Source: Rugosimonospora acidiphila (GTDB lineage: Bacteria > Actinomycetota > Actinomycetes > Mycobacteriales > Micromonosporaceae). Taken from it: a stretch of DNA of 64,000 bases. Within the stretch, counting starts at the first letter, position 1, and each line of letters starts with the position of its first letter. The notes beneath the pieces were generated by a model. It was not told the origin of the DNA, ran no database searches, and saw nothing but the letters and a program-made list of their open reading frames with translations. This document shows, in pieces, positions 16,490 through 24,815 of this stretch. The stretch spans positions 62,001 to 126,000 of the forward strand of contig NZ_BAABJQ010000013.1 of the NCBI RefSeq assembly GCF_039543385.1, given 5' to 3'. The position numbers and the translations under genes were made by a program.

Positions 16490-16699
16490 CTGCTCCACGC
16501 CGCGACCGCAGAACTGGAATCGTGGGGTCACCGGCGCGCGCGGCTGTGGGTGCTCGATGGCAACGAGCCAGCCCAACACTTCTACCGCAGCCGTGGCTGG
16601 CGACGGGTGGACGGTCTGCGGCGCGACGACGACATCGAGGGCGTACCGGTCGTCGAGATCGCCTACGAACGCGACCTGCGCCCGGGCCCGCCGGCGTAG
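16490..16699 (+). pseudogene. C-terminal remnant of a GNAT acetyltransferase
   Basis: The frame encodes about 69 residues resembling the last third of a GNAT enzyme: LLHAATAELESWGHRRARLWVLDGNEPAQHFYRSRGW, then a short beta tail. The acetyl-CoA loop (Q/RxxGxG/A) and everything before it are missing, and no start codon or ribosome site is evident. The 95 bases between ureD and this remnant hold no recognisable domain. It looks like a decayed gene. Confidence 0.6.
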
Positions 16700-16719
16700 C
16701 GCTTCGTGGTGCCCGGGCG

Positions 16720-17805
16720 TCAGTCGGTGCGGCGCCGGGGCCTGGGCGCGTGAGCGGGCGGCACCGGTACGGCCGCCGGGCCGGGGCCCGTACTGCCGCG
16801 CACGATGAGTTCGGTCGGAACGATGGTCCGGTCGTTGCCATCGGGGCCGGCGCCGGTCACCCGGGCCAGCAGCTTCTTGATGCTGAGCCGGCCGACCTCG
16901 GCGAAGTCCTGTCGCACGGTGGTCAGCGGCGGCCAGAAGGAATGCGCCTCCTCCATGTCGTCGAAGCCGACCACGCTGACGTCACCGGGGATGTCGCGCC
17001 CGAGTTCGTGCAGGGCGCGCATCGCGCCCAGCGCCATCTGGTCGTTGGCCGCGAAGATGGCCGTGACGTCCTCGCGGCGGCCCAGGGTCAGCCCGTGCCG
17101 GTACCCGGACTCCGTCGACCAGTCGCCGTAGAGCACCCGCGGCGGAGTGACGCCACCGTCACGCAGCGTACGCTGCCAGGACTCCACCCGGTGGCTCGCC
17201 GAGAACGACGTACGCGGGCCGGCGATGTGCCACACCTTCCGGTGGCCGAGCGCGAGCAGGTGCTCGGTGGCCTGCCGGGCGCCCAGCGCCTGGTCGGTGT
17301 CCACGACCGGGTAGCCGGACCCCGCGTTCGAGTCGATGACGACGACCGGAATGCCCGGCGGTAGGGCGAATTCGGCGTCGTCGAGCAGATGCGCCTCGAA
17401 GATGATGACGACGCCGTCGACGGCCGCCTCACTTAACCGATTGTAAGCGCCCGATACTCTGCGTGATGTTCGGCCGGGCAGCGGGATGAGCGTCACCGCA
17501 TAGTTGGCCTTCGCCGCCTCCTGTGCGATGGCGTCCAGGGTTCGGATGTTGCCGAAGGTCTCCAGCGTGAACATGATGACGCCGATGGTATTGAAATGCC
17601 CGCTTTTGAGCGCCCGTGCGGCCCCATTGGGCCGGTAGCCGAGCGTCCGCATCGACTCGACCACCTTCTGTCGGGTGGTGGCGTCGACGTTGCGGTGGCC
17701 GTTGGATACGCGCGATACCGTCTGTGACGAGACGCCTGCGTGGCGTGCAACGTCGGCCATCGACGGTCGGGCTGCCCTGCGGGGAAGCTCTGCGGCGGTT
17801 GCCAT
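16720..17805 (-). CDS. LacI-family transcriptional regulator
   Basis: A 361-residue repressor with an N-terminal LacI helix-turn-helix (SMADVARHAGVSSQTVSRVSNG), hinge helix region YRPNGAARALKSG, and a periplasmic-binding-like sugar domain (IGVIMF, FAANDQMALGAMRALHELG, VSVVGFDDMEEA). It is divergent from the sugar importer, and two near-palindromes of LacI style lie in the space between. It most likely represses the importer and perhaps the GH35 gene, with a galactoside-like inducer; that substrate is inferred from GH35. Confidence 0.93.
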   Translation of the reverse strand: MATAAELPRRAARPSMADVARHAGVSSQTVSRVSNGHRNVDATTRQKVVESMRTLGYRPNGAARALKSGHFNTIGVIMFTLETFGNIRTLDAIAQEAAKANYAVTLIPLPGRTSRRVSGAYNRLSEAAVDGVVIIFEAHLLDDAEFALPPGIPVVVIDSNAGSGYPVVDTDQALGARQATEHLLALGHRKVWHIAGPRTSFSASHRVESWQRTLRDGGVTPPRVLYGDWSTESGYRHGLTLGRREDVTAIFAANDQMALGAMRALHELGRDIPGDVSVVGFDDMEEAHSFWPPLTTVRQDFAEVGRLSIKKLLARVTGAGPDGNDRTIVPTELIVRGSTGPGPAAVPVPPAHAPRPRRRTD

Positions 17806-17864
17806 GCTCTGTCGTTGCTCCGATGACCTGGTGGAAAAAATCCGGGGATTTTTGGTAGTGCCCC

Positions 17865-17878
17865 TGTTTACGCAAACA
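17865..17878. promoter_or_regulatory. Putative LacI-type operator 1
   Basis: TGTTTACGCAAACA is a near-perfect palindrome with a central CG, the usual form for LacI-family sites. It lies between the divergent repressor and importer genes. The palindrome ATGCTAGCAT follows at 17878-17887. Confidence 0.65.
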
Positions 17879-17899
17879 TGCTAGCATCGCCGCACGCTC

Positions 17900-17915
17900 A
17901 TGTTTACGTGAACAT
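17900..17915. promoter_or_regulatory. Putative LacI-type operator 2
   Basis: ATGTTTACGTGAACAT is a near-palindrome centred on CG and shares TGTTTACG with operator 1. It lies 27 bases before the permease start, well placed to block transcription. Confidence 0.65.
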
Positions 17916-17941
17916 CGCTGGGACCATAGGAAGAGTCACAT

Positions 17942-18856
17942 ATGTCAGTGTCCATGGATGCGTTGCCGGGTTCGTCCCGACGATCGCGACAGCATCGCAG
18001 GCGCTGGACCGGCTGGGGGTTCATCGCCCCGTTCATGGTGGTCTTCGCGTTCGCCCTCGTCGTGCCCGTGGGGTACGCGATATACCTCAGCCTGTTCCGC
18101 ACCCAGCTCATCGGCGGCAACTCCTTCGTCGGCCTGTCCAACTACCACCAGGCCATCGAGGACGCGAAGTTCTGGGCGTCGCTCGGCCGGGTCGCGCTGT
18201 TCCTGGTGGTGCAGGTGCCGATCATGCTGATCCTGGCGCTGGCCGCCGCGCTGGCGCTGGACAGCGCCCGGCTGCATTGGGCGCCGCTGTACCGGCTGTC
18301 CATCTTCCTGCCCTACGCGGTCCCGGCGGTGGTCGCGTCGCTGATGTGGGGCTTCATGTACGGCAACCAGTTCGGCCTGGTCGCCAGCATCAACAACGCG
18401 CTGGGCACCCACCTGCCCGATCCGTTCTCCAAGGGCCTGGTGCTGACCGCGATCGGCAACATCGTGACCTGGGAGTTCGTCGGGTACAACATGCTGATCT
18501 TCTACTCCGCGCTGCGTACCATCCCCAACGACCTCTACGAGTCGGCGGAGACGGACGGCGCCGGGGCGTTCCGGGTCATCCGGTCCATCAAGCTTCCGTC
18601 GCTGCGCCCGGCGATCCTGATCGCGACCATCTTCTCGATCATCGGCAGCTTCCAGCTCTTCAACGAGCCGAACATCCTCAAGCCGTTGTCGCCCAACACG
18701 ATCGCCACGTACTTCACGCCGAACATGTACGCCTACAACCTGTCCTTCGCCGGTCAGGAATACAACTACTCCGCCACCATCGCGATCATCATGGGCATCC
18801 TCACCGTGATCATCGCCTACGCCGTGCAGCTGTGGGGCACGAGGAAGGAGGCGTAG
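17942..18856 (+). CDS. Sugar ABC transporter permease 1
   Basis: A 304-residue membrane protein of the MalF/UgpA type. A positively charged start (SRRSRQHRRR) is followed by about six helices; the cytoplasmic EAA loop reads YESAETDGAGAFRVIRSIKLP, which docks on the ATPase. No ATPase gene is nearby, so a shared MsiK-like ATPase elsewhere is probably used, as is common in actinomycetes. It is the first gene of a permease-permease-binding protein operon that runs toward GH35. Confidence 0.92.
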   Translation: MSVSMDALPGSSRRSRQHRRRWTGWGFIAPFMVVFAFALVVPVGYAIYLSLFRTQLIGGNSFVGLSNYHQAIEDAKFWASLGRVALFLVVQVPIMLILALAAALALDSARLHWAPLYRLSIFLPYAVPAVVASLMWGFMYGNQFGLVASINNALGTHLPDPFSKGLVLTAIGNIVTWEFVGYNMLIFYSALRTIPNDLYESAETDGAGAFRVIRSIKLPSLRPAILIATIFSIIGSFQLFNEPNILKPLSPNTIATYFTPNMYAYNLSFAGQEYNYSATIAIIMGILTVIIAYAVQLWGTRKEA

Positions 18857-18858
18857 CC

Positions 18859-19788
18859 GTGGCCATCACCGAGCAGGCGCCGGCATCGGCCAAGCGTCAC
18901 GCACCTCGGCTGGCGCGGACATCCTCGCGCATCGCCGGCCACGGGCGCTCGCGCAAGTCCGTGACCCTCACCGTGTTGATGAGCCTCATGCTCATCTACG
19001 CGCTGCTGCCGCTGTTCTGGCTGTTCGTCAACTCCACCAAGACCCAGGGCGACCTGTTCAGCACCTTCGGCCTGTGGTTCGGCGGGCACTTCGCCTTGTG
19101 GGACAACATCCGCGACACGTTCACCTACAACCACGGCATCTTCGTGCGCTGGCTGGGCAACACCCTGCTCTACGTGGTGGTCGGGGCCGGCGGTGCGACG
19201 CTGCTCGCGACACTGGCCGGGTACGGCCTGGCCAAGTACGACTTCCCGGGCAAGCGCGGCGTGTTCGCCGTGGTACTCGGCGCGGTGGCGGTTCCCGGCA
19301 CGGCCCTGGCGGTGCCCACCTTCCTGCTGTTCAGCAAGCTCGGCCTGACCAACACGCCATGGGCGGTCATCATCCCGTCGCTGGTCAGTCCGTTCGGCCT
19401 CTATCTCATCTGGGTGTACGCGCAGGACGCGATACCCAAGGAGCTGCTCGAGGCCTCCCGGATGGACGGGGCGGGGGAACTGCGCACCTTCTTCACCGTC
19501 TCGCTGCGCCTGCTGTCCCCGGGCGTGGTGACGGTGCTGCTGTTCACGGTCGTGGCCACCTGGAACAACTACTTCCTGCCGCTGGTCATGCTGAGCCAGC
19601 CATCGCTGTACCCGCTGACCGTCGGGCTCAACCAGTGGAATGCCCAGTCGCACACGGTCGGCGGCCAGGCCATCTACAACCTCGTCATCACCGGATCGCT
19701 GCTGACCGTGGTCCCGATCGTGATCGCCTTCGTGTTCATGCAGCGCTACTGGCGCTCCGGCCTGACCGCCGGAAGCGTCAAACAATAA
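18859..19788 (+). CDS. Sugar ABC transporter permease 2
   Basis: A 309-residue MalG/UgpE-type permease starting at GTG 18859, two bases after permease 1 and with an AGGAGG ribosome site. Helices are predicted from residue 38 on; the EAA loop is KELLEASRMDGAGELRTFFTV. It pairs with permease 1 to form the membrane channel. The C-terminus RYWRSGLTAGSVKQ is typical of this subfamily. Confidence 0.92.
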   Translation: MAITEQAPASAKRHAPRLARTSSRIAGHGRSRKSVTLTVLMSLMLIYALLPLFWLFVNSTKTQGDLFSTFGLWFGGHFALWDNIRDTFTYNHGIFVRWLGNTLLYVVVGAGGATLLATLAGYGLAKYDFPGKRGVFAVVLGAVAVPGTALAVPTFLLFSKLGLTNTPWAVIIPSLVSPFGLYLIWVYAQDAIPKELLEASRMDGAGELRTFFTVSLRLLSPGVVTVLLFTVVATWNNYFLPLVMLSQPSLYPLTVGLNQWNAQSHTVGGQAIYNLVITGSLLTVVPIVIAFVFMQRYWRSGLTAGSVKQ

Positions 19789-19879
19789 GGCTATAAGTCC
19801 AAAAGAACCAACACCCCCGCGTCCACCCGCAACCCGGGTGGCACCGTCCCACGGGATAACCGAACGCGAAAGGCACGTG

Positions 19880-21250
19880 ATGAAAACACCCCATCGCATG
19901 CGGACCCTGCCGAAGCGCACCACCGCGCTCGCCGCTGCGGGCGTGGCGTTGGCCGCCACGCTGGCCGCATGCTCCTCCGGCGGCTCGTCGAGCAGCTCCG
20001 GCGGCGCGACCGGTAACGCGAGCGACATCGCCGCCGCGCTGCAGAAGAGCTCCACCATCACGGTGTGGGCCTGGGCGCCGCAGACCAAGGACATCGTCGC
20101 CGCGTTCGAGAAGCAGTACCCGAAGGTCAAGGTGAACCTGGTCAACGCCGGCACCGGCACCGACGAATACACCAAGCTGCAGAACGCCATCAAGGCCGGG
20201 TCCGGCGCGCCGGACGTCGCCCAGATCGAGTACTACGCCCTGCCGCAGTTCGCGCTGGGCGGTTCGCTGGCCAACCTGAGCAACCTGGGCATGGACAGCC
20301 TCAAGAGTGACTACTCGGGTGCGGTCTGGGGCTCGGTCGACATCAACGGCCAGCTCGTGGCGCTACCGCAGGACACCGGCCCGATGGCGCTGTTCTACAA
20401 CAAGTCCATCTTCGACAAGTATGGGCTGACCGTGCCGACCACCTGGGACGAGTACGTGGCGGACGCCAAGAAGCTGCACGCCGCCGACCCCAAGGAGTAC
20501 CTCACCAACGACACCGGCGACCCCGGCTTCGTCACCAGCATGATCTGGGACGCCGGCGGCCAGCCCTACAAGGTCAGCGGCACCCAGAACGTCAGCATCA
20601 ACCTGCAGGACGCCGGTTCGAAGAAGTTCACCGCCGCCTGGAACCAGCTGATCCAGGGCGGGCTGCTCTCGCCGATCTCGAGCTGGTCGGACCAGTGGTA
20701 CCAGGGGCTGGCCAACGGGAGCATCGCCAGCCTGGTCACCGGCGCGTGGATGCCCGGCGACCTGGAGTCAGGTGTGGCCGCGGGCTCCGGTGACTGGCGG
20801 GTCGCCCCGATGCCGACCTGGCAGTCCGGTGGCGCGCCGGCCACCGCCGAGAACGGCGGCTCCGCAGACGCCGTGTTGAAGCAGAGCAAGAACGCTCTGG
20901 CCGCCGCGGGCTTCCTGCAGTACATGAACCAGGGCGCGGGTGCCAGCATCTTCGCCAACGAGGGTGGCTTCCCGTCGGTCAACTCGGTGCTGAACTCCGC
21001 GTCGTTCCTCAACGACGCCCCGGCCTACTTCGGTGGTCAGAAGATCAACCAGGTGCTGTCGGACGCCGCGAAGTCGGTCATCCCCGGCTGGAGCTACCTG
21101 CCGTTCCAGGTGTACGCGAACAGCATCTTCGCCGACACCGCCGGCCAGGCGTACGCCAACAAGTCCGACCTCGACGCCGCGCTCAAGGCGTGGCAGACCA
21201 GTTCGGCCCAGTATGGCAACCAGCAGGGCTTCAAGGTGACCAGCAACTAA
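19880..21250 (+). CDS. Sugar ABC transporter substrate-binding lipoprotein
   Basis: A 456-residue family-1 binding protein. Start ATG 19880 follows GAAAGG. The signal peptide ends in a lipobox (ATLAACSS), followed by a Ser/Gly-rich linker. The mature part shows TVWAWAPQTKDIVAAFEKQYPKV and GTDEYTKLQNAIKAGSGAPDV, the usual start of lobe 1. It captures an oligosaccharide outside the membrane for the two permeases upstream. A GH35 enzyme without signal peptide follows, suggesting that intact galactosides are imported and then cut inside. Confidence 0.93.
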   Translation: MKTPHRMRTLPKRTTALAAAGVALAATLAACSSGGSSSSSGGATGNASDIAAALQKSSTITVWAWAPQTKDIVAAFEKQYPKVKVNLVNAGTGTDEYTKLQNAIKAGSGAPDVAQIEYYALPQFALGGSLANLSNLGMDSLKSDYSGAVWGSVDINGQLVALPQDTGPMALFYNKSIFDKYGLTVPTTWDEYVADAKKLHAADPKEYLTNDTGDPGFVTSMIWDAGGQPYKVSGTQNVSINLQDAGSKKFTAAWNQLIQGGLLSPISSWSDQWYQGLANGSIASLVTGAWMPGDLESGVAAGSGDWRVAPMPTWQSGGAPATAENGGSADAVLKQSKNALAAAGFLQYMNQGAGASIFANEGGFPSVNSVLNSASFLNDAPAYFGGQKINQVLSDAAKSVIPGWSYLPFQVYANSIFADTAGQAYANKSDLDAALKAWQTSSAQYGNQQGFKVTSN

Positions 21251-21256
21251 GGTTCG

Positions 21257-21313
21257 CGGCAACACCGTAGTTCTTCGGCAATACCGTAGTTCTTCGGCAA
21301 TACCGTAGTTCGG
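21257..21313. repeat. 19-bp tandem repeat after the binding-protein gene
   Basis: Three copies of a unit like CGGCAATACCGTAGTTCTT start six bases after the stop codon. Its AT content is higher than the surroundings. A strong hairpin follows. Confidence 0.85.
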
Positions 21314-21357
21314 CACCACCCGACCGTTCGCGGTTTACCCCGCGAGTGGTTTCCCGG

Positions 21358-21391
21358 GGGTGACCGGCCGATACCCTTCGGCCGGTCACCC
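21358..21391 (+). terminator. Long perfect hairpin between binding protein and GH35
   Basis: Arms GGGTGACCGGCCGA (21358-21371) and its exact complement (21378-21391) enclose a six-base loop. It ends 29 bases before the GH35 start, so it may terminate the importer transcript, or attenuate or stabilise a read-through message. Confidence 0.7.
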
Positions 21392-21420
21392 GCCGGATCC
21401 ATCCCAGCTAGGAGACGACG

Positions 21421-23439
21421 ATGACCGCAGCCCGGACTCCGGGCGCGCACAGCGCCACCGCGACGGCGCTCGGCAGCGACGCCGCCGGGCCGGGCAACGG
21501 CGGCCGGCCGTTCCCCGGCGCTGAGTCCAAGCCTGGTGCTGAGTCCAAGCCCGGTGCTGAGTCCGCGCCTGGTGCTGAGCCCGCGCCTGGTGCTGAGTCG
21601 GCGCCCGGTGCTGAGCCCGCGCCCGGCGGCGGACCGGACGGCTTCGCCATCGGCGAGCACGACTTCCTGCTGCGCGGCGAGCCGTTTCGCATCATCTCCG
21701 GCGCCATGCACTACTTCCGGATCCACCCCGACCAGTGGGCCGACCGGATTCGCAAGGCCCGCCAGATGGGCCTGAACACCATCGAGACCTACGTGGCCTG
21801 GAACGCCCACGCCCGCGAGGAGGACCAGTTCGACACCTCCGGCGGCCTGGATCTGGGTCGTTTCCTGGATCTGGTGGCGGAGCACGGCATGCGTGCCATC
21901 GTCCGGCCCGGCCCCTACATCTGCGCCGAGTGGAGCAACGGCGGCCTGCCGGCCTGGCTGCTGGCCAAGACCACCGCCGGGATCCGGCGGGACGAGCCGA
22001 CCTACCTCGCCGCGGTCACCGACTACCTCATCCGGCTCGCGCCGGTCATCGTGCCCCGCCAGGCCGACCGCGGCGGGCCGGTCATCCTGGTGCAGGTCGA
22101 GAACGAGTACGGCGCCTACGGATCCGACAAGGCGTACCTGCGCAAGCTGGTGGACCTCTACCGGTCGGTCGGCATTACCGTCCCACTGACCACAGTGGAC
22201 CAACCGACCGACGACATGCTCGCCAACGGCAGTCTCCCGGAGCTGCACAAGACCGCGTCGTTCGGCTCCCGGGCCAGCGAACGGCTGGCGACCCTGCGCC
22301 GTCACCAGCCCACCGGGCCGCTGATGTGCTCGGAGTTCTGGGACGGCTGGTTCGACGACTGGGGCGGCGGGCACCACGTCACCTCCGCCGCCGACGCCGC
22401 CAAGGAACTCGAGGACATCTTCGCGCAGGGCGCCTCCGTCAACATCTACATGTTCCACGGTGGCACCAACTTCGGCCTCACCAACGGCGCCAACGACAAG
22501 GGCACGTACGAGCCGATCATCACCAGCTACGACTACGACGCCCCACTGGACGAGGCCGGGAACCCCACCGCGAAATACTGGGCGTTCCGGGAGGTCATCG
22601 GTCGGTACGCGCCGGTCGACACCGACCTGCCCGACGCCGCCCGGCCGGCACCGGCGTTCACCGCCGAGTTCGACCGGGCCGTCTCCCTGTGGGACGTGAT
22701 CGAGCGCCTGGGCGACTGGACGGAGCACGAGGCGCCACCGACCGCCGACGAACTGGGCCATTACGACGGCTTCACGCTGTACCGCACGGAGCTGGACCTC
22801 GACGGCCCGGTCACGCTGGAGCTGGACGAGGTGCGAGACCGGGCCCAGGTGTTCCTGGGCCGGCGCCCCGTGGGCGTGCTGGAGCGTGCCCGCCATGACG
22901 CGTCGCTGCCGCTGCCCGCGCCCGCGCGGGGGACGCTGGAGCTGCTCGTGGAGGATCAGGGCCGGGTCGACTACGGCCCCCGGCTGGGCGAGCCGAAGGG
23001 GCTGATCGGCGAGACGCGCGCCGATGGGCGTCCGCTGCGCGGCTGGCACACGCTGCCGGTGCAGCTGACCGACCTGACGCCGGTCCGGGACAGCCTGGCG
23101 GCGGATCGGCCACGGCATGCGGTGGGTTCACCATGGGAGGCGGCAGGCCCTCCGGGTGCGGCCCTACCGGCTCGGCCGATATTCGCCGCGGCGGTCTTCG
23201 ACCTGGCCGAGCCCGGAGACCTCTTCCTCGACACCCGTGCCTGGGGCAAGGGGATCGCCTGGGTCAACGGCTTCTGCCTCGGCCGGTACTGGAACCGGGG
23301 ACCACAACACACCCTGTACGTGCCGGGGCCGGTGCTGCGTGAGAGCGGCAACGAGCTGATCGTGCTGGAACTGGACGCCGACGTCGTCGCGCCGGCGCGC
23401 TTCGTGCCCGCGGCGGACCTGGGGCCCACCGCCGCGTGA
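21421..23439 (+). CDS. GH35 beta-galactosidase
   Basis: A 672-residue enzyme. The barrel begins at FLLRGEPFRIISGAMHYFRIHPDQW. Catalytic residues are visible: acid/base Glu229 in VENEYG and nucleophile Glu305 in CSEFWDGWFDDWGG. The C-terminal jelly-roll ends with GIAWVNGFCLGRYWNRGPQHTLYVPG. No signal peptide is present, so it acts in the cytoplasm on imported beta-galactosides. Residues 32-67 are six PGAE(S/P)(K/A) repeats from an 18-bp minisatellite, giving an unusual disordered N-terminus. Start ATG 21421 follows AGGAG; the barrel itself would not need the first 70 residues. Confidence 0.95.
   Translation: MTAARTPGAHSATATALGSDAAGPGNGGRPFPGAESKPGAESKPGAESAPGAEPAPGAESAPGAEPAPGGGPDGFAIGEHDFLLRGEPFRIISGAMHYFRIHPDQWADRIRKARQMGLNTIETYVAWNAHAREEDQFDTSGGLDLGRFLDLVAEHGMRAIVRPGPYICAEWSNGGLPAWLLAKTTAGIRRDEPTYLAAVTDYLIRLAPVIVPRQADRGGPVILVQVENEYGAYGSDKAYLRKLVDLYRSVGITVPLTTVDQPTDDMLANGSLPELHKTASFGSRASERLATLRRHQPTGPLMCSEFWDGWFDDWGGGHHVTSAADAAKELEDIFAQGASVNIYMFHGGTNFGLTNGANDKGTYEPIITSYDYDAPLDEAGNPTAKYWAFREVIGRYAPVDTDLPDAARPAPAFTAEFDRAVSLWDVIERLGDWTEHEAPPTADELGHYDGFTLYRTELDLDGPVTLELDEVRDRAQVFLGRRPVGVLERARHDASLPLPAPARGTLELLVEDQGRVDYGPRLGEPKGLIGETRADGRPLRGWHTLPVQLTDLTPVRDSLAADRPRHAVGSPWEAAGPPGAALPARPIFAAAVFDLAEPGDLFLDTRAWGKGIAWVNGFCLGRYWNRGPQHTLYVPGPVLRESGNELIVLELDADVVAPARFVPAADLGPTAA
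21514..21621. repeat. 18-bp in-frame minisatellite in GH35 gene
   Basis: Six units encoding Pro-Gly-Ala-Glu-Ser/Pro-Lys/Ala, in phase with the gene, sit just before the catalytic barrel. Confidence 0.9.
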
Positions 23440-23455
23440 CGGGCGGCGCCCCGTG

Positions 23456-23728
23456 CCGGTGGCGGCCACGCGGGGCGCCGTAGGCCCCATCGCGTCGCGG
23501 CTGTCGCGTCGCGGCCGTGTTGCGGACGTTGCGTCGCGGCCGTGTTCCGGTGGCGGCCACGCGGGGGGCGCCGTAGGCCCGTCGCGTCGCGGCCGTGTTG
23601 CGGACGTTGCGTCGCGGCCGTCGCGTCGCGACCGTGTTACGGACGTGGTGTTGCGGCCGTCATGGCCGGCCGGACGCGTCGTGGCTGGCCCGTTGGGTCG
23701 CGGTCGGCCCGTTGGGTCGCGGTCGGCC
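23456..23728. repeat. Intergenic direct repeats between GH35 and serine hydrolase
   Basis: An approximately 75-90 bp unit starting CCGGTGGCGGCCACGCGGGG occurs at 23456 and again at 23547, with internal GTCGCGTCGCGGCCGTGTTG repeats. A 19-bp pair (CGTTGGGTCGCGGTCGGCC) follows at 23691-23728. I see no gene in this 330-base gap. Confidence 0.8.
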
Positions 23729-23756
23729 CGTCGTGTCGCGGCCACAGGGCCGTCAA

Positions 23757-23775
23757 TACCATTCACACTGTGAAT
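23757..23775 (+). promoter_or_regulatory. -10 element and palindromic operator at a leaderless start
   Basis: TACCAT (23757-23762) fits an actinobacterial -10 box seven bases before GTG 23770, where no ribosome site exists, so the transcript may be leaderless. ATTCACA-C-TGTGAAT (23761-23775) is a perfect 7+7 palindrome overlapping both the -10 box and the start codon, ideal for repression. Confidence 0.5.
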
Positions 23776-24744
23776 CTTCAGGGGCTGCTCGACGAGCAGG
23801 CGAGCCTCGGCGATGGCACGGCCGTGGTGGCGGGGTCGTCGACGGCGGGAGTACGCACAACCGCCGTCCATGGGCCGGTCGCGGTGACGGCGGACTCGTG
23901 CTTTCGGATCGCCTCGCTCACGAAGGTCTTCACCTCCGCGGCGCTGGTCCGGGCGCTGCGGGACAAGGGCGTCCCATTGAGTACACCCGCCGTCGAACTG
24001 CTTCCCGGCCTCACGCCAGACTGGCGGGCCGACGCGAGCCTGACCGTCGAGCAGGTTCTGGGGCAGGTCTCGGGTCTGCGCGAATCGGTGGACGCGGCGA
24101 CAGCGGCGGCCCTGGGCGACGGGGACGGCGCGCTCCTGGAGGCTGCCCGGCTCGTGGTCCGCGCCGGGAATGAGCGGGAGCCCGGCAAGCGGTGGTCCTA
24201 CTACAACGGCAACTACTTTCTGGCTGGCTCGATCCTCGCGACCTTGAGCGGCACGACGTACGAGCGCGCGCTGAAGGCCAACCTCCTCGATCACTGGGGC
24301 CTGGTGACGACGGGATTCGAGACGCCACCGGCGTCCGTCACGGGACGGAACGGCGAGACCGAACTTCCACCGCTCGACTATCCGCGCACCCGTCGGCCCA
24401 GCGGGGGCCTATGGTCGTCAGTGCGGGAACTCCTGGCCACCGGCGAGCGCCTGCTCGCCGACCGGGCCCTCCTGAATGAGACCCGCCATCCGCGAACCCG
24501 GTTTGATGACCCCATGGCCTACGGTCTCGGGTGGGCTCTGGGACCGTCAGGCCAGATGTATCTCAACGGACGCCTACCCGGCTACCGGGCCGCCCTGGTC
24601 CTGATCCCGGACCGGGACTACGTCAGCGTGGCGCTCACCAACACCGACAGCGCCCTGCCCGGCTTGGCGCGACTACTCAGCGACCTCCAGCAACCCGTGA
24701 CCGGGGACGACATCGCCGAGGCAGTCAACGACTTCGCCGCCTGA
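23770..24744 (+). CDS. Serine hydrolase (class C beta-lactamase/DD-peptidase fold)
   Basis: A 324-residue protein. Motif 1 SLTK (Ser49, Lys52) and motif 2 YYN (Tyr144, Asn146) are in place; the third motif is not the classical KTG and is probably near GRLPGYR. There is no signal peptide. The first Met is encoded by GTG 23770, chosen because family homology begins at once (LQGLLDEQASLGDGTAVV) and a -10 box lies seven bases upstream. This fold covers esterases, peptidases and beta-lactamases, so the substrate is open. Confidence 0.8.
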   Translation: MNLQGLLDEQASLGDGTAVVAGSSTAGVRTTAVHGPVAVTADSCFRIASLTKVFTSAALVRALRDKGVPLSTPAVELLPGLTPDWRADASLTVEQVLGQVSGLRESVDAATAAALGDGDGALLEAARLVVRAGNEREPGKRWSYYNGNYFLAGSILATLSGTTYERALKANLLDHWGLVTTGFETPPASVTGRNGETELPPLDYPRTRRPSGGLWSSVRELLATGERLLADRALLNETRHPRTRFDDPMAYGLGWALGPSGQMYLNGRLPGYRAALVLIPDRDYVSVALTNTDSALPGLARLLSDLQQPVTGDDIAEAVNDFAA

Positions 24745-24815
24745 GCTTTGCCCGACATTGGCGGATCGGCGCTCGGCCGGCCCGCGCTCGCGGTGAATGG
24801 TTGCGCTCGTGGGTG

